This document shows positions 20,116 to 30,099 of a stretch of 64,000 nt of DNA, one piece after another. A program made the translations under genes and the position numbers. The stretch's first letter is position 1. Each line of letters opens with the position of its first letter. This DNA is from Gracilaria domingensis (Eukaryota > Rhodophyta > Florideophyceae > Gracilariales > Gracilariaceae). Location: positions 1 through 64,000 of the forward strand of contig VCMS01000089.1 in assembly GCA_022539475.1 (NCBI GenBank). Reading direction: 5' to 3'. The notes below the pieces were generated by a model that had not been told where the DNA came from, searched no databases, and saw only the letters and a program-made list of their open reading frames with translations.

Positions 20116-20814
20116 CTGAATATTGCTGTGGATGTGAGTTGACACGGTTTGAAGGACTAGAAGACGAAATCGAAGTCTTTGAGGGTTTATGATTCTGTCG
20201 AGGTGGTAGCGAAGACGCCTCTGATCCAGGATCTTCATTTTGAGGTGCATTATCGCCATGTTGGTGGAATGTTGGAATGCTCTCCAGATCTGTTGCAATT
20301 TGTCAGAAGGGGTTTGACGCCAAAGAGGATCATTGGATGTAAGAAGAGTTCATACAGTTTTACCGGAGCCGTTCGTTTCTCTCGGTTAACTTTGTCTTTA
20401 TTTCAAAATAAAGGAAAGATTCAGCTGCTTAATTACAAACTGTTGTATGTCAATGTAGTCCTTAAGACCAGAACAAGGGTCAAAAGGTCTTAATTAAAAA
20501 GGCCTAATGCATGTAACCGTTCAACATCAAATGTGTCAGAAATTGGACAGCGCGTCAAAGAAGAAAATCTAAGCCGTTCTAATGCTCGTCTTGCTATTGC
20601 AAGGATGACGTTCGATAGCTCATCTAAAAGCTCTTGATCTTTTCTTATGCCACCTGAACGAGAACATGACAAAGAAACACAAAGAACGTACTGATCTGTT
20701 TTGAAGACACTTCACCTACCCAAACAAGTACAATTTGTCTACAACTTTAATTTAATAATCGTGTCTAAAACGCGTTTGCTTGTGCAAAACACATTCATGA
20801 CCAAATTACATTGG
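20116..20814. repeat. 701-bp tandem duplication, copy 1
   Basis: Nearly identical to 20817-21515. The minus strand encodes a Ser/Pro-rich segment (NAPQNEDPGSEASSLPPRQN) out of frame near its start, and a separate frame at 20490-20672 (60 residues, IRKDQELLDELSNVILAIARRALERLRF) that looks like a helical exon. Differences from copy 2 are mostly one-base length changes in doublets or triplets: TCGCC versus TCGGCC, CTCCAG versus CTCCCAG, GTGGATG versus GTGATG. Confidence 0.9.
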
Positions 20815-20816
20815 CA

Positions 20817-21515
20817 CTGAATATTGCTGTGATGTGAGTTGACACGGTTTGAAGGACTAGAAGACGAAATCGAAGTCTTTGAGGGTTTATGATTCTGTCG
20901 AGGTGGTAGCGAAGACGCCTCTGATCCAGGATCTTCATTTTGAGGTGCATTATCGGCCATGTTGGTGGAATGTTGGAATGCTCTCCCAGATCTGTTGCAA
21001 TTTGTCAGAAGGGGTTTGACGCCAAAGAGGATCATTGGATGTAAGAAGAGTTCATACAGTTTTACCGGAGCCGTTCGTTTCTCTCGGTTAACTTTGTCTT
21101 TATTTCAAAATAAAGGAAAGATTCAGCTGCTTAATTACAAACTGTTGTATGTCAATGTAGTCCTTAAGACCAGAACAAGGGTCAAAAGGTCTTAATTAAA
21201 AAGGCCTAATGCATGTAACCGTTCAACATCAAATGTGTCAGAAATTGGACAGCGCGTCAAAGAAGAAAATCTAAGCCGTTCTAATGCTCGTCTTGCTATT
21301 GCAAGGATGACGTTCGATAGCTCATCTAAAAGCTCTTGATCTTTTCTTATGCCACCTGAACGAGAACATGACAAAGAAACACAAAGAACGTACTGATCTG
21401 TTTTGAAGACACTTCACCTACCCAAACAAGTACAATTTGTCTACAACTTTAATTTAATAATCGTGTCTAAAACGCGTTTGCTTGTGCAAAACACATTCAT
21501 GACCAAATTACATTG
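20817..21515. repeat. 701-bp tandem duplication, copy 2
   Basis: Second copy. Here the minus-strand ATG at 20960 is in frame with the Ser/Pro-rich segment, but a missing base at the 3' end of that segment (CATCACAG versus CATCCACAG in copy 1) shifts the continuation. The helical 60-residue minus-strand frame is repeated at 21192-21374. The two copies together suggest one ancestral uninterrupted frame that neither copy retains. Confidence 0.9.
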
Positions 21516-23762
21516 CACGATACTAGTTAGGCATCAAAATCACTCGCGCAGTCAACATTCTCTTTATCGTTAACCCTTTTGAACCTAAAAAAATTATGTC
21601 TACGAGAATAGAGATTGAATTGATATATAATTGGGCGAACGCGAAGTTAGTTTGTTGTAATTGAGCAAAGTGTTGAAAATGCTTATGCCAATACAAATAA
21701 ACATAAACTAGCAAACATACTATTGGCTATTACTTCATTGCAATCCAATCGTCTCGGCAATCACAGTAAGGGTTATCCTTCTCTCAGGCTTAATTCTGTA
21801 GCGTTATAGACTCTGGAAAAATCCAGTTTTTTTAAATAATTTAGACATGAATTTTCCACGCCTGTTTCTACCGTCTGCATCACTCCTTTCAATCGTCGGG
21901 CATAATTCTGTACACTGCCGAAGGTCCATGTTCGCATCGCAAATTTTGTTTTGAACGTTAAAGAGGCCTGTTGTAGAGCCCGAGCACTTTGTATATGTTC
22001 CGTCTTGTTATTATTTTGTCTACTACCTTTGCATCCCGTAAGGTTAATAAGCTTTGGAAAGAACAATAATGAAAGAAACTGATTACGTGGGGTGACACAT
22101 ATGGTTCAATAAAACTTTCCTTCAGCTACTTTATGAGCTTTTTGAATTTTCATTGACGAGAAAACGTGTTTCTTCAAAGTGCCAAGAGACTTCTAAGTGG
22201 AACTTTAGACTATATCTTTCGCAAAATGTTGCTTGATTGCTACTTGTACAAAAGATAGGCATCAAGTGAGAGTCGTTTTACACACTAAGAGTAGAAAATG
22301 ATTTCAAAACAACGTACTCTTAATTCTAACAAACATATTTAACATTTTCGCTATGCCAAAAGCAAAGTAGAGAGCTCCATTATCTCTAAACGGAGCGATC
22401 TCACAACCAAGTCGTGAAAATTAGCTTCGCCGGCTTCGCGTAGTGCTGAAGATGCGCAGACCAAACTATGTGGTGCACTAGCGAAGAGCTAGAAGAGACA
22501 CTCACGCGGACAGGTAGTTCGGGACCAGCCCATTTCTCGTGGTGGCTCAGCCTGCGAGAAACAGGTAGAAATACTGGTGAAAGACCAGAGGGAAACTCAC
22601 AGAAAACGTGAGAAAAGGGGGAGGAACGGGGTGGAAGAGGGATGGTGAAGGGAGAGAAAGAAGAAGGGTTAGAGCGAAGAGGGGTTGAATGTATGGGTCG
22701 GAGTACAGGGAGACACTCGAAGCGAACGAGGACGGAGTTACTCCAGAAAGAGAATGGCAGACCTGCGCGTAGAGCGATGGCGATGCGCTAAGTAGCATGC
22801 GCTAGATGTAGAAGCAACGGCGAACTATGTCGGTAACTACCTCACACCTTGGGGGTCGATGAGATCCAAGAAGGAGCTTGGGGGTTGAAGCTTGTGCCTC
22901 TCGCCCTCTTTACTGTTTAAGTAGAACTAAAGCCATGGGCGCGTGTACACCTGTGTGGTGCGCACGACAATGATGATTGATTGTATATGATGTCATCAAC
23001 AATTAAGAATTTTGCTCAGAAATTGAGCATTGGGGGTGCCAGTGCACTACAGGTCCCTTTTCTCAGGATGCGCCCGTCCCGGGCTCACTAAAGAGGGCCT
23101 ATCCATTGAACGTGGCGTAGAAATCAGCGAGAAAGCGCTGGAGATCTCTCGGTGAGGATAGCGAGTACGTTACACCGTTGAATACGTGCATCGTACAAAA
23201 TGTAACAATCCACGTCGCATAAATGGCAGCGATGCGCCCTGCGTAAGGCGCGGGACTGCCCGAAAACAGCATTGACGGACTGAGGTTACTTGCAAGGATA
23301 ATTAAAAAATTTGGCGGAAATAACCTTCCCAAATGGCAGCAAAAACTGCGATTCAAAGATTGGTTAATATCTCGAGAACGCGGGCGTTTCAAGGCTTGTG
23401 AACCTTTGCTTTTGAAGCGCCTCAGAGCGTGGCAGCGGATACCGAATCAGCAACTTAAAAAATTCGCAATAAATTTGGCGCTGTGCCGCGCCTGCCCGCG
23501 CGGCACCCGCGGCGCAACCTGAAATCCGCATTTTAAAAAATTGCTGAAAATGTCCCGCGTGCATCGCGGTGGCTGTACTGTGCCTGGCATACGTGGATAA
23601 ATCAAAGTGTGGCTAGCCACGTCGCACAAGTGTCGCAACCGCCGCCGGCGTATACGGATTATCGCGGATGGGAGATCCGTTGTTGGGCCGCCGTTGCACA
23701 GCCGTGAACGTGCGCTCTTCTCTCTTCGTGCATCCACGAGCGATATTGTTACTACTATAAAA
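21516..23762. other. Mostly non-coding, one possible minus-strand exon
   Basis: A minus-strand stretch of about 21773-22110 is open and has protein-like composition (SVQNYARRLKGVMQTVETGVENSCLNYLKKLD) but no ATG and no family match that I recognise; it could be a 3' exon or a decayed gene. The remainder to 23762 has only short frames. A block at 23280-23560 repeats the pattern TTAAAAAATT next to GC-rich stretches. Confidence 0.35.
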
Positions 23763-24149
23763 ATGGATCCGTACTACGGTATTCCCCTCTCGGGGATTCT
23801 ATCGTCAGCCCCGCAGTACCGTCTGGCTGACGGAACTATTCTCCCCACGCTCCGTGAGCTGGCAAGGGAAAACCCTCTGACTAATGCCGAGTTATTCGTT
23901 CGTCTCATATGGTTTTACGCGCACGGTATACATGACCGTGACGCCATTTTGGCGTATGTGGATCATGCCGGTCTACTACCGGGAAGGTTGCCAATTCAGG
24001 CAGTGTTTTCTCGTGACTGGACGAGGCGTATCGTTGCTCAGCCAGACGTGCTCAACGCTCCGGGTCGAATAGTTGCCCCACGACTCTCTGGCACTCGACG
24101 CCAGTCGACATCATCATGCTGCAAAATGCAACGCAGAAGCCTCCGATAA
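23763..24149 (+). CDS. Unknown 128-residue protein running into the 828-bp repeat
   Basis: Not recognised. The ATG at 23763 is in good context (AAAATGG) and TATAAAA lies immediately upstream. The first 63 codons are in unique sequence and the rest lie in the first 828-bp unit. Composition is protein-like (ILPTLRELARENPLTNAELFVRLIWFY, then DRDAILAYVDHAGLLPGRLP). It overlaps the minus-strand frame at 24038-24646 tail to tail by 112 bp, so at most one of the two is likely to be a true gene. Confidence 0.35.
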   Translation: MDPYYGIPLSGILSSAPQYRLADGTILPTLRELARENPLTNAELFVRLIWFYAHGIHDRDAILAYVDHAGLLPGRLPIQAVFSRDWTRRIVAQPDVLNAPGRIVAPRLSGTRRQSTSSCCKMQRRSLR

Positions 24150-24646
24150 CGACGCTTTCCACTCAAGACGAAGGAAAGATTCATGTCCTCCATGTCTTGG
24201 AGCAGAGCTTTCGGGATAACCCTGAGTCTACCCTGGGCTGCGTCCCAGAAGAACCTTATCGCAACCAATGCAACCCACTCGGAAAGAAAGAGTGCCCGTA
24301 ATCCAGACCTCGGGTTCTGGACTAGTTCAAATCTCTTGTAGGTAACCACCGGTGGGAGTTCAACTCTCATATCGAGAGGGACTTCATACTTCGAGAACCA
24401 ACTCGGAACACGGACGTAACGTCGGTCGAGATTATCGCGACGAAACTCGTTCACCTCTACCATCTGGTAGGCAATGAAGCAACCGGTACGTTTGCGACAA
24501 CGGCGCTCGAAGCGTAGTCCACCCCAGTAATGTTTTGGGGGTGTTGGCTTCGCGACGCCACTAGAAATCCTCCGGAAGAATCGGAGAATTCCACAGCAGC
24601 ATTCGTGATGCTGGTTGAAGCCAAGATCTACTCGGGAAGTCACCAT
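24038..24646 (-). CDS. Unknown basic 202-residue protein, repeat copy 1
   Basis: The longest frame in the 828-bp unit, starting at an ATG at 24646. It is Arg-rich, with a short Cys/His cluster near the N-terminus (NQHHECCCGILRFF) and alternating hydrophobic and basic segments (RRYVRVPSWFSKYEVPLDMRVELPPVV; FLSEWVALVAIRFFWDAA). No family recognised. A diverged inverted fragment at 26419-26545 on the plus strand keeps the same reading frame over about 28 codons (FNQHHEYCCG), with both silent and replacement changes. It may be a multicopy or transposon-borne gene. Confidence 0.4.
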   Translation of the reverse strand: MVTSRVDLGFNQHHECCCGILRFFRRISSGVAKPTPPKHYWGGLRFERRCRKRTGCFIAYQMVEVNEFRRDNLDRRYVRVPSWFSKYEVPLDMRVELPPVVTYKRFELVQNPRSGLRALFLSEWVALVAIRFFWDAAQGRLRVIPKALLQDMEDMNLSFVLSGKRRYRRLLRCILQHDDVDWRRVPESRGATIRPGALSTSG

Positions 24647-24865
24647 TCACGATGGCGTCACGAAGCACGTCTACATACGCGATCTCGCCTTCGGTGCGAT
24701 ACGCTCAGGTGTCCATATCTTGGCGGGCGGGGATGAGCAATCCGCAAGGAGTGTGGCCGATGCGGTTATACACCAGATGGCGTATGTGGATCATGCCGGT
24801 CTACTACCGGGAAGGTTGCCAATTCAGGCAGTGTTTTCTCGTGACTGGACGAGGCGTATCGTTGC

Positions 24866-25474
24866 TCAGCCAGACGTGCTCAACGCTCCGGGTCGAATAG
24901 TTGCCCCACGACTCTCTGGCACTCGACGCCAGCCGACATCATCATGCTGCAAAATGCAACGCAGAAGCCTCCGATAACGACGCTTTCCACTCAAGACGAA
25001 GGAAAGATTCATGTCCTCCATGTCTCGGAGCAGAGCTTTCGGGATAACCCTGAGTCTACCCTGGGCTGCGTCCCAGAAGAACCTTATCGCAACCAATGCA
25101 ACCCACTCGGAAAGAAAGAGTGCCCGTAATCCAGACCTCGGGTTTTGGACTAGTTCAAATCTCTTGTAGGTAACCACCGGTGGGAGTTCAACTCTCATAT
25201 CGAGAGGGACTTCATACTTCGAGAACCAACTCGGAACACGGACGTAACGTCGGTCGAGATTATCGCGACGAAACTCGTTCACCTCTACCATCTGGTAGGC
25301 AATGAAGCAACCGGTACGTTTGCGACAACGGCACTCGAAGCGTAGTCCACCCCAGTAATGTTTTGGGGGTGTTGGCTTCGCGACGCCACTAGAAATCCTC
25401 CGGAAGAATCGGAGAATTCCACAGCAGCATTCGTGATGCTGGTTGAAGCCAAGATCTACTCGGGAAGTCACCAT
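24866..25474 (-). CDS. Unknown basic 202-residue protein, repeat copy 2
   Basis: Same protein as in copy 1 with three substitutions visible by eye (FERR to FECR, ALLQD to ALLRD, DVDW to DVGW). Three of the four observed nucleotide differences are replacements, so recent copies show no sign of purifying selection. Confidence 0.4.
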   Translation of the reverse strand: MVTSRVDLGFNQHHECCCGILRFFRRISSGVAKPTPPKHYWGGLRFECRCRKRTGCFIAYQMVEVNEFRRDNLDRRYVRVPSWFSKYEVPLDMRVELPPVVTYKRFELVQNPRSGLRALFLSEWVALVAIRFFWDAAQGRLRVIPKALLRDMEDMNLSFVLSGKRRYRRLLRCILQHDDVGWRRVPESRGATIRPGALSTSG

Positions 25475-25693
25475 TCACGATGGCGTCACGAAGCACGTCT
25501 ACATACGCGATCTCGCCTTCGGTGCGATACGCTCAGGTGTCCATATCTTGGCGGGCGGGGATGAGCAATCCGCAAGGAGTGTGGCCGATGCGGTTATACA
25601 CCAGATGGCGTATGTGGATCATGCCGGTCTACTACCGGGAAGGTTGCCAATTCAGGCAGTGTTTTCTCGTGACTGGACGAGGCGTATCGTTGC

Positions 25694-26302
25694 TCAGCCA
25701 GACGTGCTCAACGCTCCGGGTCGAATAGTTGCCCCACGACTCTCTGGCACTCGACGCCAGTCGACATCATCATGCTGCAAAATGCAACGCAGAAGCCTCC
25801 GATAACGACGCTTTCCACTCAAGACGAAGGAAAGATTCATGTCCTCCATGTCTCGGAGCAGAGCTTTCGGGATAACCCTGAGTCTACCCTGGGCTGCGTC
25901 CCAGAAGAACCTTATCGCAACCAATGCAAATCACTCGGAAAGAAAGAGTGCCCGTAATCCAGACCTCGGGTTCTGGACTAGTTCAAATCTCTTGTAGGTA
26001 ACCACCGGTGGGAGTTCAACTCTCATATCGAGAGGGACTTCATACTTCGAGAACCAACTCGGAACACGGACGTAACGTCGGTCGAGATTATCGCGACGAA
26101 ACTCGTTCACCTCTACCATCTGGTAGGCAATGAAGCAACCGGTACGTTTGCGACAACGGCGCTCGAAGCGTAGTCCACCCCAGTAATGTTTTGGGGGTGT
26201 TGGCTTCGCGACGCCACTAGAAATCCTCCGGAAGAATCGGAGAATTCCACAGCAGCATTCGTGATGCTGGTTGAAGCCAAGATCCACTCGGGAAGTCACC
26301 AT
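25694..26302 (-). pseudogene. Unknown basic protein, repeat copy 3, interrupted
   Basis: Third copy, split by a TGA at about 25928-25930, where this copy reads TGCAAATCACTC and the others TGCAACCCACTC. The two substitutions together change the GWV/EWV region of the protein to a stop. The parts are 25931-26302 and 25694-25924. Confidence 0.45.
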
Positions 26303-26418
26303 TCACGATGGCGTCACGAAGCACGTCTACATACGCGATCTCGCCTTCGGTGCGATACGCTCAGGTGTCCATATCTTGGCGGGCGGGGATGAGCAATCCG
26401 CAAGGAGTGCGGCCGATG

Positions 26419-26545
26419 CGGCTTCAACCAGCATCACGAATACTGCTGTGGAATGCTCCGATTCTTTCAGAGGATTTCGAGTGGCGTCGCGAAGTTAACA
26501 CCTCCAGTGCAACGCTCAGGTATGAGGAACTTCGCTGGACTTAGT
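26419..26545 (+). repeat. Diverged inverted fragment of the 828-bp unit
   Basis: CTTCAACCAGCATCACGAATACTGCTG... is the complement of the segment at about 26175-26275 with about 80-85% identity over 90 bp, then diverges. It marks the right end of the tandem array and shows that an older relative of the unit existed. Confidence 0.75.
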
Positions 26546-28143
26546 CATATTTTCCGTTCACGGGTTTGCCTGGTACACACCAGTTTATTACTAGTAGTTA
26601 CTAGTGGTTGTCATCGAGATGGGTTGGACACGTGAAACACGGTGGAGCTGATCAGAAGTTGGCCACTACACGTGGGCGTTTGCCACAAGTAGTGGAATGT
26701 TTAGCTAATATTATTCATTAATTCTAGTAGGACACTATTTAGTGCAACGGCGTCGCCGCCGTCGCACCAGTAAAGTCCTGCAACGAGAGTGATTTTACTT
26801 CAAGAATCTTGGCTCTAGCCACTCCTGCCTTCGGCGATGCACAACTTCTTATCGGAGGGACTCCTCGTTGTGACGGTGCGGCCATTCGCCCTCCGTCTCC
26901 ACAAAACCTAACTTTAGGAGTGTTATCATAATCTTTTGTCGCGTTCGACCCTGTATAGAGAATATCTCGGCGATAAGCCATACCTTTCTTACCTCTTTTT
27001 CTTTCTCTCTCTTTCCTTTTCATCATTCTGTGATCTCGTCTTTCTATCGAGACTGCTACAATTGATTGTGAGTCACTATTCTAAAGTCGAATCTCAAGAT
27101 CCCGTCTTGGCAGTTTGGTTCCGGTCTTTAACCCGGCTTGTTCTGCCATTTTAGAGAGGCTCTGTTCACTAGGTTGCTTTCAACAGAAAAAGATTCCAAA
27201 GATTTGCGTGGTGTTTTCTGCTAGCAAGCATTGCACTACAATCCAATGCGTTCATTGTTTCTGCTGACAAGAAGAATATAGCTGTATCGAGCAAGCTGGT
27301 TAAGGGAAAGAGCTTATCATATATCCAATACCTAAAAAAGGAGGTGGACAAAGATGTATCTGTGGAAAGATGTAATGACAAAGCAAAGCACAACTCAAAC
27401 ATCTGAAGGATGCAAAACAGATTGAAATGCAACAGAAATATATAGGAAAACAGAGATAGAGGGGTGTGCCCAAGTTTTATAGTGTAGAATGCTAGCTTCT
27501 TTTTTTCTCAGCATGGATGTTATGAGCCATGCGTACAATTTGCGATTTGTTACAACTTGATTTGATTTATGTATCCGTGTAAGCGTAGTTTACCAAAGTC
27601 ATAGATTTAGTCGTTATGTGCATTTATTTCTGTGTTTTTATTAGTCAATATGAGAAAATTGGTGTTTTTGGGTACGATTTACAAATTTACTTAAACAATG
27701 TGAACGCTGCGCCTATGGTACAAAGGTTTTGTTCTTACGAAGATAAAATATATTTCATTGGTTCGATATAACGTATGACATAAATATTTATGTAGTAATC
27801 AGATATGAAATAAACATTTATGTGGTAAGCAAATCTAATAACGTTTTATAAGTGAAAAAGGAAAGATCAATACTTCTGGTTGAAGCAACATATTTCATAA
27901 AATGGTACACTAGTTTATCAAATAGCGTAAATGTTCAAGAAGAAGTTAGAATGTGTTATCTACATCGTTCATTTTGTTTTTATGAATAGGTGGTCAAGAG
28001 TATTGTGTACTACAAGTTGTCCAAAATAGATCGAAAAAATGAAAAGTTCTATTTTTACAGAATATTTATAGTTTTACACCGATAAATTTGGGTCCTAGCG
28101 AAATCCATTATTTGGGTACTACTGTTTGGACAGGGTTATCCGC
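26546..28143. other. AT-rich region, one possible exon at 27171-27404
   Basis: No confident gene. The plus strand is open without ATG from 27171 to a TGA at 27402-27404. It encodes a hydrophobic, signal-like stretch (FAWCFLLASIALQSNAFIVSA) followed by a Lys-rich part. CACTAG just before it could be a splice acceptor. A short imperfect direct repeat (AAATATTTATGT/AAACATTTATGT) lies at 27780-27840. The rest is AT-rich without structure. Confidence 0.35.
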
Positions 28144-29556
28144 TCAGGTCGACCAAAGGGACACACGCCGGTATCCGCGTGCCGCACGCTTGCAGCGTAC
28201 ACCAAATGCATAGAACACCAGCACAAGCAGCGCAAGCGACAACAACACGACGACACACAGCAACAGTTCACCGCTTCGCATGGCGCCGAGGCACTGCTTG
28301 CGAAACCACAGTTCAACGCTGCGGTGCTGAAGAACCGGGAGCGATAGCTGCACCGTTGCGATGCCGCTGCGCTTGCAACTGGTCTGCATGCGTACAGCAC
28401 GCCGCTGTCCGTGCTTCAACTCGGCGGCGCTCCAGTCGTCAACGCTCGCTTGAAGCACGCTTTGGTTGTGAACAGTAACGTGTGCGTTTCCGACATGCAA
28501 CGAATCCAGCCCAAGGTTGCTGACGAACAGCGTCAACGAGCGCTTTGAATCGGGTAACGTGAACAGATTCGTTTCGTTGCCCGGTGTCAGAAGAAAGGGT
28601 GACTGTGTGATTCCGTCGCTGACCACGTCGCGCGCGCGCCGATCTCGGCCGATGAATAGACCAGAGGCGGCCGATCCGCCGCAGCTCTTGTTGAGGTTGA
28701 GCGTGATCGCTTTCCAAGCGCCCAGGTCGATGGTCAGACGCGCCGCAGCGCTTCCCGAGCGGTGACAGGTATAGAGCAGCCACAACTTGTTGTCGCCCTG
28801 CCCGAAGGTGCCGTTTGATGACAAGCCGCGCGTGCTGATGGACAGCATTTTGTCGGAGCTCGTCACGCTTGGATTGGCGTATTCAAGGGCTGTGGCCGGC
28901 TGGTTGACGCGCACGATCAGCGTGGTCACCGCAGATGATGCGGACACGAGCATTGGGTACCAGGTGTCGGTGCGCCACATGTGCAGCTCGTCGTTTTGCA
29001 AGAACGCCAGCTGAAGGAAAGGCGGCTCTACGCCACTGGCGCATCGCTTAATCAGTGTGGTGTGTATCGAGTACTGATCCGTAAGAGGTACAGAAAGATC
29101 ATAGACCTGGTCCCATTCTCGCGCCTTATCGCGCGCACATCGAAATAACAGCGTGAACCAAGCGCGCCCATGTCGGTGTTCAAACGCGCTGATGACGGGA
29201 TGCGCTTGCGGCGAGCGTGTGGAAACCGTCGGTGACTTCAGTCGATACTCTGCCTGGCGCGCACGGTCAAACGTGTAGAGGAAGGACACTCGATCGTGGT
29301 GCGTTTGGAACACGGTGCACATGTCGAGGCGAGCGCGATGCTGTGAGCACGTGCGCCATTTGGAAACGAGGGAGCCCTGTTCGAACACGGTCTGCACGCG
29401 GAACGGAGTGACGTGGTCGGCGTTGAAGGTGCGGAGCGTCACCTCTTGCACGAGGGGGTCTTGTCGATGCGTGGCGTCCGTGAAGAGGTCGAAGCCGCGC
29501 GCGATCCGCAGCGTGAGGGCGAGCAGCGTCAGCGTCCACATCGCCATGATGCCCAT
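28144..29556 (-). CDS. Type I membrane glycoprotein, unknown function
   Basis: About 470 residues from the ATG at 29556. A signal peptide is clear (MWTLTLLALTLRIARG). The ectodomain of about 410 residues has several N-glycosylation sequons (NGT, NKS, NET, NQS) and scattered cysteines (for example WRTCSQHRARLDMC, LYTCHRSGSA, LNKSCGGSA) consistent with disulfides. One transmembrane segment follows near the C-terminus (SGELLLCVVVLLSLALLVLVFYAFGV), then a short basic cytoplasmic tail (RCKRAARGYRRVSLWST). No domain family recognised. It lies divergent from the secreted protein gene at 30100. It probably acts at the cell surface or in the secretory pathway; any adhesion or receptor role is inference. 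Confidence 0.75.
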   Translation of the reverse strand: MGIMAMWTLTLLALTLRIARGFDLFTDATHRQDPLVQEVTLRTFNADHVTPFRVQTVFEQGSLVSKWRTCSQHRARLDMCTVFQTHHDRVSFLYTFDRARQAEYRLKSPTVSTRSPQAHPVISAFEHRHGRAWFTLLFRCARDKAREWDQVYDLSVPLTDQYSIHTTLIKRCASGVEPPFLQLAFLQNDELHMWRTDTWYPMLVSASSAVTTLIVRVNQPATALEYANPSVTSSDKMLSISTRGLSSNGTFGQGDNKLWLLYTCHRSGSAAARLTIDLGAWKAITLNLNKSCGGSAASGLFIGRDRRARDVVSDGITQSPFLLTPGNETNLFTLPDSKRSLTLFVSNLGLDSLHVGNAHVTVHNQSVLQASVDDWSAAELKHGQRRAVRMQTSCKRSGIATVQLSLPVLQHRSVELWFRKQCLGAMRSGELLLCVVVLLSLALLVLVFYAFGVRCKRAARGYRRVSLWST

Positions 29557-30099
29557 TGGCCGCCTCGGGAGGTGCGCTTGAATCACGGCGTGCGTCGGAG
29601 CGCTCGCCCGCGGATGCGCATCATGTGCATTCGTTGCGCGCGCCGTGGCGAATGTGTCGTGGTAGCCTTGGGCGCGCGCAGTATCCCCGCGCTAAATACC
29701 AAGGTCCTCGTAACAATTGATCCAACCCCCAATGGTTGATACCCGCGCATTCGACTACTTGTCACACACACCGACTCCGCCTTGAACAGTGCATACCAAG
29801 GGTAGAGCATAAACTTCATTCACCCAAGCTATCCACCTCCGTGATGAGCGTCACCTTTCTCCAATTCGAACAGCTTCAAATGCTCGTCCCAGCCCAGAGG
29901 TTCACTGCTCCAGTACACCGTGGAGGAGCCGTCAGACCCATTATAACCTCGCCATGGCTACAATAGCGCTCACATCTTCCTTCACAATGAGCACCCCGCC
30001 TTCTTCATCCTTACTATCACTCCTCAGCTGCAGTTTCTCAGAAGAAGCCTATCAATTCCCTTCTGTTCTGCTTTGGTCTTGCTTCTCTCGCACGCCATC
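29557..30099. promoter_or_regulatory. Divergent promoter region of two secretory-pathway genes
   Basis: 543 bp between the two ATGs. No gene inside. The last 70 bases before 30100 are CT-rich (TTCTGTTCTGCTTTGGTCTTGCTTCTC), as is common upstream of starts. Confidence 0.45.

Larger units (their letters stand above)
23951..26434. repeat. 828-bp unit in three tandem copies
   Basis: The junction GGCGTATGTGGATCATG starts units at 23951, 24779 and 25607, exactly 828 apart. The third copy ends near 26420. Copies differ at only a handful of sites (for example CTTGGAG/CTCGGAG, GGCGCTCG/GGCACTCG, CCAGTCGAC/CCAGCCGAC, AACCCACTC/AAATCACTC). The period is a multiple of three, so each frame in one unit reappears in phase. 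Confidence 0.95.

Noticed and set aside
24640-24780. Weak resemblance of the plus strand (VTIHDGVT..., GGDEQSARSVADAV) to a chaperonin-60 segment
   Set aside because: The resemblance is limited to a few residues, the GDGTT motif is absent, and the frame has stops on both sides. Chance similarity is likely.
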